This document shows, one piece after another, positions 55,401-64,000 of a DNA stretch of 64,000 nucleotides. Position 1 is the first letter of the stretch. Every line of letters starts with the position of its first letter. The notes under the pieces were generated by a model. It had not been told where the DNA came from. It saw only the letters and a list, made by a program, of their open reading frames with translations, and made no database searches. Source of the stretch: Monocercomonoides exilis (taxonomy: Eukaryota > Preaxostyla > Oxymonadida > Polymastigidae). The position numbers and the translations under genes are program-made. The stretch is taken from contig LSRY02000002.1 in NCBI GenBank assembly GCA_001643675.2, positions 285,501 through 349,500 on the forward strand. The letters run 5' to 3'.

Positions 55401-57596
55401 AGAGAACACGAGAGGCAGAGCTCCAGAGCGGGACACGCATTCGGAGGAAGTCTTCAGCCGAGGCATTTCGGAGGGAGTGGATGGACAGCAGCTGAGAGGG
55501 TTGGGGGATGAGGGCATCGTATGCGATGTTCAGACGGAAGAGAGGCAGACGCTGCGGCTGAGAGGATGTGCTGGCGAGGGAGTTGGAGGTGCGATGGAGC
55601 TTTGATCGTCTGTACGAAGAGGATGTTTGGCGGAGAGAGCTGTTTTTGGAGTGGGGAAAGGAGTTATAATAGACATCGAAGTCGGGTGTAGGGTGTGCAA
55701 GTGAGGGCGAAGAGGCAAAAGGCGAGGCTGCAGAAACAAGAACTGTTGACCCCAGCTTTGACGAAGCATCTTTCGATGATAATTTTGCTGTGTTTTCCTC
55801 TTCCTGCTCGTTGAGGAGCTGCGGTTTCTGCTGCTCTTCTTCTGCTTTTGCCTCGTCTGCCTCACTGGAAGAGTCTCCGCTGTTTTTAGACGATTCTTCC
55901 TTTGCCTTTTGCGGCAGCACAACTCTTTCCACTTTCTCAACTTCTCCTGCCGTTTTGAGCAGCGACAAGATCTGGTTGATGCCTTCTGTGGTGACATGTG
56001 CCATCACCTGGTGCAGGTTGAAGAACACACGCAGATCAGAAAACCCGCCCCACCTAAAGGGAAAGATCACGGGCGTTAAGGGCGACTCCTTCTCGCCACT
56101 TGTGAGGGCGCTGTCAGAAGAAGACTCAACTTCAGCACCTTCACTCGGGTCGCTGATGTTGAGCATCATCAGATTCTGCAGGAATTGTGTTTCGAATTCC
56201 GTTGGCTTGCGCTTGGAAAACAGCGCACAGACATCCAAGTCGACTGAAGGGAGTCTCAGAAGCATGAGAGGCGGGGATGCTGGTGAAGAGAAGTCAAAAT
56301 AAAAAATAATGAAAAAAAAATATGTGAATGTGGATAGTAAAATAGAAAAAAGGAGCAATTAGCAATGCAATTCTATTTCAATCAGAGAAATACAAGGAAA
56401 GCAGCACACTTTTCGTGCAGCCGACGACAGAAAGCGAAATGTCCTTGAAAGAGAGGTGGACGTTCCACTGGTCTTTCCTCTTTTTCGACTGCACAACGCC
56501 GTCTTTGACTTCCACGTCGTCCATTTCTCTGTTCCGCCAGATGTCTTCAAACGACTCGCCCTGCTCAGTCTCCATCCCTTCCGGAGTTGCAGCCTCTGAC
56601 GGCGCAGAATTGTCGGCAGTCAGCTCGACGTGGGAGATGTTCAGCAGAATGTCTCCTTTGCGGGGGTTGTGCGACAGAGACGGATGTTCTGTTGCTTCTG
56701 TGGAATTTCTATGGACTTGCTCTGGCTGTTCTGTGGCGTTGATGGGTGTAGATAAAGCTTGTGCCAACAAAACAGTGGGCCTGTCATTTTCTTCAAAAGA
56801 CGGTGCGTTTTTATGCACAGGTGAAGATAAAATAAAAGAGTTTGTTTGATCTTTTGAACATAGTTTATTTGTATTCTCAGGATTACGAAGAAGTATCGAT
56901 ATTGATTGTATTGTCAGGCCTGATAGATGAAGTATTTTCAATATCAGATTCATATAATTTTCTAACGCATTTAGAAAGCCAGATTTTTGATTTGCTTGAT
57001 CTTCTTCAGTTGATTTTTCATCTTGAATCTCCGATTCTGCTGGCATTACATTAATCATCTGATAATCTAGAAATGAATAAAAGTGAAAAATGTATTCATT
57101 AATTTTAAGATGTGTTGTTCAACCTCGAATTTTAAGAACTATGAAAAATGATTTGAAAGTAATTTTGAGTGGAATAGAAATTTGTGGATTTGTTAAACTA
57201 CCATATTCAATTTCAAATAATGTTGTTTCCAGCTCTGAATTTAAGTTCTAAATTTTTGTACTTATTTTTAAGCTCAAATGAAAATATAAAAACACAAACC
57301 TCAACGTTTAATTCAAAAATATCAGGTGAATTGGTTTTCAATCGACTTATATCTCCAAGTATGTATTTTTCAAATTGAATTCCGGTTAAATTAATAATTT
57401 TCCCTCTAATTTGCTCTCCAGACCATCTTCCGACTGCACTAACTCCTTCACCGACCATTTGAATTCCTTTAAATCCAACTTTTGTAGCCTCTCCCCCAAC
57501 TCGAATTGCTGCTCCTATAGCAGCTGCAGTAAGATGTGCTGCTCCAGTTATTGTTGCAGAGCCTACTTTTTTTACTGCATTAAATATAAATGACAT
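44134..57596 (-). CDS. Giant RBG-like bridge lipid-transfer protein, possibly ATG2-type, four exons
   Basis: Exons 57596-57300, 57232-57124, 57066-56410 and 56279-44134 join in frame to 4,402 residues. Exon 1 opens with an Ala/Gly-rich amphipathic stretch (HLTAAAIGAAIRVGGEATKV and GVSAVGRWSGEQIRGK). Exons 1-2 then read FEKYILGDISRLK and TLFEIEYGSLTNPQISIPLK, with FKSFFIVLKIR next. That pattern resembles the chorein-like N terminus of VPS13/ATG2 proteins. The far C-terminal region (GGSLTFNNITSIIPSFEGVC and then HAKGLGEDVEAGVVRGNWQQ) faintly recalls the ATG2 C-terminal domain. The middle alternates beta-rich segments with enormous poly-Ser and Glu/Lys insertions. RBG proteins bridge membranes and move lipids in bulk; ATG2 serves autophagosome growth. 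The assignment rests on eye-matched motifs. VPS13-type or an unrelated giant protein remains possible. Confidence 0.55.
53381..53471. repeat. (GAAGAG)n tract coding for poly-Ser on the minus strand
   Basis: About twelve GAAGAG units plus GAA variants. Read on the minus strand inside the giant gene, they encode a long Ser run through TCT/TCC codons. Similar shorter tracts occur at about 50935, 51270, 51515, 52390, 52690, 54220 and 54920. They create long Glu/Lys shadow frames on the plus strand. Confidence 0.9.
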
Positions 57597-57974
57597 GATA
57601 ATTTATTATTTTTTAAGATATAAAAAGGTAAAGGGTTTTCAATTTTTTGGAAATTATAAATATTTGATTTAAAATATCGTATGAATCATTACAGAAAATA
57701 TGTTATTCATGAGCTAATTTTTATGGAATAATTAATTCTCTTGATTCACATTTCATTTATGCAAAATAACTTTTTTTGATATGAATAAAAAAACTCATTT
57801 AATTTGTTATGTGATCATTTCTTCAAAAAAATTTTTTATTGGAAAAATTATCTTAAAGCATTCCTTATTTGTTGTTAGTATTTTTTCTTTTTTCTTTCTT
57901 TCTTTCTTTCTTTCTTTAAAATAAAATACGCACTTTTTTTAAAAACAAATTTTGCTTTATTTTTAAATTTTTTT
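57597..57974. other. AT-rich intergenic spacer with CTTT microsatellite
   Basis: About 0.38 kb upstream of the giant lipid-transfer-like gene. It includes a (CTTT)n run at about 57893-57917 and T-rich DNA up to the duplication breakpoint. No gene seen. Confidence 0.6.
57893..57917. repeat. (CTTT)n microsatellite
   Basis: Six or so CTTT units embedded in a T-rich run, about 60 bp before the start of the right duplication arm. Confidence 0.85.
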
Positions 57975-58075
57975 TTATTTTTATTTTTTCTCATCATCTG
58001 GAAAAACGAAATTATAAAACAACAATTCAAGAGCTTCGCGTTTTTTCCATGAAAGGGATAGACATCTTCATTTCT

Positions 58076-59580
58076 TCAGAAAACATAATTATCCATGCAC
58101 TCAACAGATGACCCATTCAACTTGCAACAAAACGATTTCATGAAGCAAAGGATCATCTCTTCGCACCCTTCGCTTTCCAGTTTCTCACATGCCCATCTTC
58201 TGGTGCTCTCCTCGTCTGAATTGGTTCTTTCTCTCAGCTTCTTCAACATCTTTGAAACAAAACCCAAGCAATGCTCAGTTGCAAGATATTCCAACGTTGG
58301 CTGGCTCAGTCCTTCCAGGTCAATATCAACAGCTCCACCTCCCACCAGCACGGCAATCAACACACTCTCCAACCTCATCAGAAACTCAACCTTTTCGATG
58401 TAATTCAGAAACATATCTTCCTCACAGAACTTTGTTGTTCTGTCCAGCTGCACAACACACCCAACCAACCCAACACATTCTTTGGAGCACAATCGACACT
58501 CCCTAAAATAGTTCCATATTGCCACCATCCATCTCTTCATCAGCCACACTTCCTTCTTTTCTTTTCTTTCTTTTTTTTTTTTCTTTTTCTTTTTCCATTT
58601 CTGTCCAATTCACATATCCCATCAGCTCCTCAAGCTCGCTCGCTGTCTCTTCCGCAAAGTGCAGCTCTCCCTCAATCACATCTTCCAGTCCCGCCTCTTT
58701 TCTCTTCAGCTGCAAAACCAGAAGATCCCAAGCAGTCTGACACGTCACATCTGTGAGGTTGCCATGCTCCTCGTGACGCCTTATGATTCCCGAAAGCCCA
58801 TCAACACATATCCTTGCTTCCATCCACTGTCGAAAAAATAGAAAAATATCATATTCTCACAAATCCCTTCAAACAGGCAACAATGTGCACACTGCATATA
58901 TTCTCATGAACTTCAAAGCCAGAAATGCATATTCTGCTTTTTTTGCGCTTCTGCCTTCTCCTCCCCCTCCTTGTTCGAAGGAACCCTCAGGAGACAGCGA
59001 GCACGCGTGGAGGCCAAGTCCTCCTCCATACAATAATGATGCCCATGCAGAGAAAAGAACACTTCGCAGAGTTCACTCAGCCACTTCTCATTCTTCCCTT
59101 CTGTCTTCTTCTCCTCTTCCCCAATCGCCAACTCAAAACGCTTGCACAGCGCAGAAGAATAAAAGTTTGGATTCTTTTTGTCATTCAGCATCCGCCAACA
59201 TCCAATCTGCTTCATCAGCGGGACAACCTCTTCAAACGAGATTTTCTTTTCTCCAACCATTTTCTCGATTTCATCAAAGACTTCCTTCTTCGAAACCATG
59301 CCCAGCTCCTTTTTGCTCATGCCCCCCACTAGGCCTGCCATTTCTCTGATTTTCTGCCTTCTCTCAGCATCACGCAAATTCCCAAGCTGGAAAAGCATTT
59401 CTTCAAAAAAAGAGATATTCCATCAACACAAAACATCACATGCAAACGCCAAAATATATCTGCACGCTTCGCCTTCCTGTCTGCAACTTCCTCACTCATT
59501 TTGCCCATCAATTCTTTTGTCTTTTTGAGTGAGAAATTCAACACAGCCACAGTTTTAGCAACATCACAACAAAAACACAT
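58076..59580 (-). pseudogene. Broken member of a repetitive oxymonad gene family, copy B
   Basis: Less decayed than copy A. From the 5' side the pieces are 59580-59400 (LNFSLKKTKELMGKMSEEVA and then VDGISLF), 59398-59030 (FQLGNLRDAERRQKIREMAG to ELCEVFFSLHGHHYC), a scrambled part near 59030-58960, a probable intron ending near 58824, 58823-58590 (EARICVDGLSGIIRRHEEHG to ELEELMGYVNW), and 58549-58076 (NYFRECRLCSKECVGLVGC to VECMDNYVF and TGA). Frame changes fall at a T run near 59408, near 59020, and in a Lys-codon homopolymer near 58570-58590. The T-run change is also present in copy A. Function is unknown. The repeated charged helices suggest a solenoid. It could be a gene with sequencing slips in homopolymers, but shared breaks argue for an old pseudogene. 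Confidence 0.65.
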
Positions 59581-59589
59581 CGCAATAAA

Positions 59590-59999
59590 TACACAGATTT
59601 CTCAGTCAAAAAACATCTGCAAATAATTGCGTTCAACCAAAACTGAGCTGGTGAAAACAAAATAACGGATAAAAAATTGTTTCCTTAAAAATGTTTCACA
59701 ACGATTTCAGTTTTTCTTGGAATCATGAAGAGATGTTGTCTTTCAAGCACCAACAAAGAGAATAAATGAAAAGATGAATAAATTGGAAAAGATAATCGAT
59801 AAACATTGACAAAATTTGATGTTGTTGCGTGAAAATGGATAAAATGCTATTATAAATATCAAACAAATCACCTTTTTGAATTTTGTTTTGATGATTTTTT
59901 CTCTTTTTTTCAGAAAAAGAAATGATGTTTCATCAAAGATCAAATAATAATTTGAGTTTTCTGAAGTTTTGTGGGCAAGAACCCGAACAAATTCCTGCC
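59590..59999. promoter_or_regulatory. Shared divergent upstream region, copy B
   Basis: About 410 bp between the broken family gene and the receptor start, similar to the inverse of 17890-18283. Its conservation, despite being non-coding, reflects recent duplication or retained promoter function. Confidence 0.5.
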
Positions 60000-62900
60000 A
60001 TGCGGCTACTCCATCTGGTCTGTGCATTTTTCTATTTAGCAGCTGAACAGCTTGCGTCTTTAAACCACGAAAAAGCCGCAATCAAGCCAAAAGAGCAGTT
60101 TTTGCCAGCTGTTCTTTTGACGAACAGTTCCTTGAAGAGCTCGAACCTGGTGCTGGACGAAAGAGGATGTTCTGCAGTTTTCTCGGTGGACAAGGACTCA
60201 AAGTTGCATTTGACGCGCGTCACTTCGTTGAAGCCTGTGAGCCATTTCCATCCGTCTTGCGTGTCAAGCGGGCAGTGCTTTTTTGTTAATTTTTCAGTTG
60301 CCTTCGAGGCAGCTTGGAATCGCTCTGTTTGCAGTTTGACGGGGCTTTCTGGTGGAGCAGGAAGGTCATCAGTTTTGTTTTCCTCATTTGATTCTTTGGT
60401 TTTTTGCCCCTCGAAATCTTCTTCGCTTGTCTGCGGGGGCATCGGAGATTTTGAGTCCGTTGAGGGATGCGCCTTTTCGAATGTCACAGCAAAAGAGGAA
60501 CCCATCAAGGAGCTGCAAATGGCAGACCATTTATCCGCTGTTAACTCGTCTGTCCTTCTCAACAACACTTTTTTCCGATGTGCAGACGTTTACTACGGAA
60601 CAGTTGTGCACGGACTGTCGCCAAGTTCCCCAGCTTGTGATTTTCGATCATCATTCGACCGGTTTATTCAATGCACTCATTCACAATCAACTGAAAAATC
60701 TTCAAAATTCCACTTATCTAAAACTGAGCGTAAAGAAATGGAAAAGCAGAATGGAATATTTGAAAATGAAGAATGGGTTGAATGTCAAGGGCAACAGGGG
60801 GGTGCAATATATTTTAATGGGTATAGAGTTAATTATAATTGGGATCTTAATATTAGCAATTCCGTTTTTGAAAAATGCCATTCAGAAGATAAGGGAGGGG
60901 CAATATATATACATAAAATCTACAGACACAAATGCACTGGCTGCCACTTCTTTGGAAACACGGCAGTGAATGATCCGCAAGATATATACTTTGCAAATCC
61001 TGATACTTTCCATGCTCCTGGTAACTATATTTTTTCGAATTCTTATTCAACAACAACTGGCTCTCGATTTGTTATCAATGGACAAGGTGACTTTTCTAAT
61101 TATATTGCCACAATGAACGAGCAGAGAAGCATTAAGCCTTCTGGGGTTGATGAATGGGGATGTGGATTGGGAGCCCTTCCGTGCCAAACAATTGTATATG
61201 CGTATTCAGCTCAAAGAACAAAGTATATTATGCCAATGCTCTGTGAAGAAGGCACATATGCACCCCCAACTCTGACGATTTCAGAAAAGCCTCTGACATT
61301 AGCAGGCACAGGAATGGACAAAACAACGATTGGAAACTCATATGCAAATAATGCTATTTTTATGGTTAGCAGAAACAAACTGGTTGTTCAGAATTTGTGT
61401 TTTCTGCTTTCAACGAGCAATGCAAGAATACTGAGAATGACAAGCGCCTCTTCATTTTCCTCGTCAGTTCACTCATCCAATGAACCAAATTCTTTTTATT
61501 CCTCAAATTGTGGTCAAAGCAATTCTCAGTTTGAGTCAATCAAAATCAACCAGACGGCAAACTCAGAGCTATCTACATCGCTGTTTTTGATTGAGTCTGG
61601 ACAGTTTTCTGTGTCAAAGCTAACAGCGGTTAATATTAAGCTATCGAATTCTGCATTTTCTTTCTTTTTTTTCTCTTCTTGCGACAATCCTTCGATCAGC
61701 GATTGTGTGTTCAATGGAATTACTGCGCTGTCTTCTTATACCTCAGCCTATTCTCCAATTTTTACTCATCTAAGCTCATCAAATGCCAAGCTTTCTCTTC
61801 AAAATTGTTCGTTCAACAACATTTCTTCAAAAGATTGCGGAACTGGTGGGTGTCTTGCATTCAATGCGAAATTAACATCATCGTCAAGTGATTCTTCATT
61901 TTCGAATGTTGCCTCTTCGCTCAGCATTGTCAACTGTTCTTTCAGTTTGTGCGCATCCAGGCCCACAAACAGCAAAGGAGGTGCTATTTATGCCAATTAC
62001 GGCCAGTCAAAACCAACAGCAGCAGATTTTTATGTGTTCAACACGAGTTTCAGCTCAAATCAGGCTACTTTTGGAAGCGATTTGTATTTTGTGTGCTTAA
62101 ACTTCGAAGAAAGCGTTAACGAGACACTGTTTGGCTTTGTTTCAACAGCAGAATCGATAAAAGGAATTCAAATGTCCGCTTTCGGAAACGATTTCAATTA
62201 TTTCCAAGTTGATCCTGTTGATTTGAGGATATTCCTGAAAGGTTATTTTGCAGTGTGTGTGTATGCAGCATCTGGCTCAGACAGCGTCGACAGAATTTTC
62301 TGTGGAGAAATCCGTCGCAAATGCTCCACTGTGAACTATGCACTCAGCAGATTGGCAAGTTCTTCTTCTTCTTCTTCTTCTTCTTCACATTCAAATGGAC
62401 AAAGAACTGTTTTTATTTCAGGTGCTTCAACTGTAACATCTAGCGGGAATCTTTTGAACTCAGTATCAATTTCAGCTGAAGCTACGTTAGCAGCCAAGTC
62501 TTCATTTTCATCATCATCTTCTTCTTCCTTTTCTTCTTCTGACAGTGTTAAAGCCAATCTTCGCATCCCATCTTCTGTTTCTGGTCAAAGCAGTTATATT
62601 TTCCACTCCTCTGATGAGACTTCTTTGAACAGCCTTGCATTCTCAATTGCTCCGTCAGTGACTGACGAGGTTAAACATCTGCTTCGGTCGCTTATTTCTT
62701 TGCAAAATGGAATATTAACATTGAGTGATTGCGCTTTTCAATGGGATGAATCATCGTCTAATTCTTATTCATCTTCTCTCATTCTGATCTCATCTGAACA
62801 AAGAGCAGATGCCAAGCTTGTTATCAATCAATGCACCATCAGCCATTCCGCTCCTTTGGCTATTTCTGCTCCCATCTTTGATCTGTCACAGGGTTCAATC

Positions 62901-64000
62901 AGCTCCCAGTTTTCTTCTCTTCATATTCATAATGTCACATCCAGCAGTCGAAGCTCAGCTGTCTTTGCGTTTAAGTCTATTTCTTCTTCTTCTGATTCTG
63001 ATTCTTCTTCATCGTCTTCGGAAGCCAATCCGCAGACCTCATTTTCTCAGTGCAGCTTTGCCAGCATCAAAGGAAGCGAAGGCACAAATGCACTTTTTTC
63101 GACAAGTCCATTGATGACAGGCTCAGTTGTGTTTGAGCTGTGCAACCTGACAGATTGTGTGGGAGCCAGTTCGACTGAAGGGGGAGGGATGCGATGGGAT
63201 GTGTGTGGCTCAGAAGAGATGAAGATGATCAATTGCAACATCAGCAGCTGTGCTGCGAAAGAGAGCGCTGGAAGCAGCAGAGGCAAAGGAGGAGGCGTCT
63301 ATCTGATTCTGAATGGATCTTCGAGCGACTTCCTTTTTGAGTCATGCACTTTCTCAGGCAACCGGGCAGAGGTGGGCAGAGATGTGTTCATTCAGTGCGA
63401 GAAGTTGTCGCAGGCAGCCGATTTGTCGAAATATGTGGATGTGTTTTCGAGTGCATTCGATGCAGAAAACTCGTTCTTTGGCGCAGAAAGTGCAACATTG
63501 TCGAATAATGCTGATCTGCTGGATGCGATGCGATACAGAAGCACAGTTGTGTTTGTGTGTGGGATTGCTCCTTCCTCTTCTTCTGCCATCAATTTTGCCA
63601 TCAATTCTGACCCATCTGCACCAACCAGCCAAACAGGTATCGACTGGTTTCGCTGTGGTGCTTTGGATGATCCGTGTGAAACGATCGATTTCGGTCTGAA
63701 GCAAAAGGCAGCACCAGAAACGGAAGCAGAAGCAGAAGAAGATAAAATACAGACGATAAAAGTGAAGGAATCTTCGTTCATCAAAGCAGAGATTGACCTT
63801 TCTGATTCGATTTTGACATCCGCAAAAGAAAGCGAGGAGTGCAGAGTGGATTTTGTTCGGTCGATTCCAAAGGCAACAGGAACTGCTATCACAAACACGA
63901 AAACAATGAAAATGGCTCATGTTTCGTTCAATGTTCCAACTTCATTCACAAATGGCATGACACTCCTGATTTCCTCGCAAAGTGGAACAGCAAAATTCGA
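60000..64000 (+). CDS. Giant pectin-lyase-like surface receptor, copy B (3' end outside window)
   Basis: The ATG at 60000 opens a frame that I followed to the window end (about 1,333 codons). Frame checks at 60963, 62340 and 63960 agree, and no stop was found in the parts translated. It starts with a signal peptide (MRLLHLVCAFFYLAAEQLAS) and tracks copy A residue by residue: CSAVFSVDKDSKLHLTRVTS, then GVDEWGCGLG, then IFCGEIRRKCSTVNYALSRL, and the third CGALDDPCETI module. Identity is high over the first 230 residues, drops between about 240 and 345, then rises again. A short repeat present in copy A (RGRNEGSNEGSSRGKG) is contracted to RGKG here. The membrane helix and pseudokinase tail would lie beyond the window. 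Same inferred role as copy A. Confidence 0.85.
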   Translation, partial: MRLLHLVCAFFYLAAEQLASLNHEKAAIKPKEQFLPAVLLTNSSLKSSNLVLDERGCSAVFSVDKDSKLHLTRVTSLKPVSHFHPSCVSSGQCFFVNFSVAFEAAWNRSVCSLTGLSGGAGRSSVLFSSFDSLVFCPSKSSSLVCGGIGDFESVEGCAFSNVTAKEEPIKELQMADHLSAVNSSVLLNNTFFRCADVYYGTVVHGLSPSSPACDFRSSFDRFIQCTHSQSTEKSSKFHLSKTERKEMEKQNGIFENEEWVECQGQQGGAIYFNGYRVNYNWDLNISNSVFEKCHSEDKGGAIYIHKIYRHKCTGCHFFGNTAVNDPQDIYFANPDTFHAPGNYIFSNSYSTTTGSRFVINGQGDFSNYIATMNEQRSIKPSGVDEWGCGLGALPCQTIVYAYSAQRTKYIMPMLCEEGTYAPPTLTISEKPLTLAGTGMDKTTIGNSYANNAIFMVSRNKLVVQNLCFLLSTSNARILRMTSASSFSSSVHSSNEPNSFYSSNCGQSNSQFESIKINQTANSELSTSLFLIESGQFSVSKLTAVNIKLSNSAFSFFFFSSCDNPSISDCVFNGITALSSYTSAYSPIFTHLSSSNAKLSLQNCSFNNISSKDCGTGGCLAFNAKLTSSSSDSSFSNVASSLSIVNCSFSLCASRPTNSKGGAIYANYGQSKPTAADFYVFNTSFSSNQATFGSDLYFVCLNFEESVNETLFGFVSTAESIKGIQMSAFGNDFNYFQVDPVDLRIFLKGYFAVCVYAASGSDSVDRIFCGEIRRKCSTVNYALSRLASSSSSSSSSSHSNGQRTVFISGASTVTSSGNLLNSVSISAEATLAAKSSFSSSSSSSFSSSDSVKANLRIPSSVSGQSSYIFHSSDETSLNSLAFSIAPSVTDEVKHLLRSLISLQNGILTLSDCAFQWDESSSNSYSSSLILISSEQRADAKLVINQCTISHSAPLAISAPIFDLSQGSISSQFSSLHIHNVTSSSRSSAVFAFKSISSSSDSDSSSSSSEANPQTSFSQCSFASIKGSEGTNALFSTSPLMTGSVVFELCNLTDCVGASSTEGGGMRWDVCGSEEMKMINCNISSCAAKESAGSSRGKGGGVYLILNGSSSDFLFESCTFSGNRAEVGRDVFIQCEKLSQAADLSKYVDVFSSAFDAENSFFGAESATLSNNADLLDAMRYRSTVVFVCGIAPSSSSAINFAINSDPSAPTSQTGIDWFRCGALDDPCETIDFGLKQKAAPETEAEAEEDKIQTIKVKESSFIKAEIDLSDSILTSAKESEECRVDFVRSIPKATGTAITNTKTMKMAHVSFNVPTSFTNGMTLLISSQSGTAKF

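Larger units (their letters stand above)
57975..64000. repeat. Right arm of the large inverted duplication
   Basis: Inverse copy of 13853-19890. Gene order and spacing are the same, and the non-coding promoter segment is conserved too. The arm runs off the window at 64000. Confidence 0.9.

Noticed and set aside
60352-60969. A 205-codon frame within copy B of the receptor
   Set aside because: It is an off-frame shadow of the receptor frame that starts at 60000.
1-64000. Non-standard genetic code with TAA/TAG as Gln
   Set aside because: Calreticulin, GH92 and eL30 end naturally at TAA, the lipid-transfer-like gene at TAG, and KAP3 and the receptor at TGA. Conserved C termini end exactly at these codons.
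1-64000. CRISPR arrays, operons with ribosome binding sites, rRNA or tRNA genes
   Set aside because: No regular repeat-spacer pattern, no tRNA-like T-arm with pairing stem (one TTCGAA near 27450 lacks a stem), and the genes are intron-bearing eukaryotic types.

Overview
The window is nuclear DNA from a protist, most probably an oxymonad flagellate close to Monocercomonoides (inference). Genes are large and Ser-rich. Introns are short, with donors such as GTATGT, GTTTGT and GTGTGT, and intergenic DNA is very AT-rich. TAA, TAG and TGA all end genes, so the code looks standard and not the TAA/TAG=Gln code of some oxymonads. A giant pectin-lyase-like surface protein and a repetitive frameshifted family recall what I know of oxymonad genomes.

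Left part (1-20 kb): the 3' end of a calreticulin gene; a five-exon gene of unknown function; an intronless secreted GH92 alpha-mannosidase; a four-exon ribosomal protein eL30 gene on the minus strand, one of whose introns seems to be GC-AG; and an 11.8 kb minus-strand gene for a 3,940-residue surface receptor. That receptor has a signal peptide, seven repeat modules, one membrane helix and a pseudokinase-like tail. A broken member of a repetitive gene family lies head-to-head with it.

Middle (20.7-27.4 kb): a decayed Merlin/ISXO2-like DNA transposon. Inverted terminal arms enclose the two halves of a transposase, with about 5 kb of degraded coding-like sequence between the halves.

Housekeeping block (28-57.6 kb): KAP3 (kinesin-2 accessory subunit) diverges from a CLASP-like microtubule protein across a 211 bp gap. 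Then come two large Ser-rich proteins of unknown function, a multi-exon SLC35B-type nucleotide-sugar transporter, and a 4,402-residue protein that resembles the RBG/ATG2/VPS13 bridge-like lipid-transfer group.

Right end (58-64 kb): an inverted second copy of the left surface-receptor locus (broken family gene, shared promoter, first 4 kb of the receptor), cut by the window end. The two arms are at least 6.0 kb long and about 38 kb apart.
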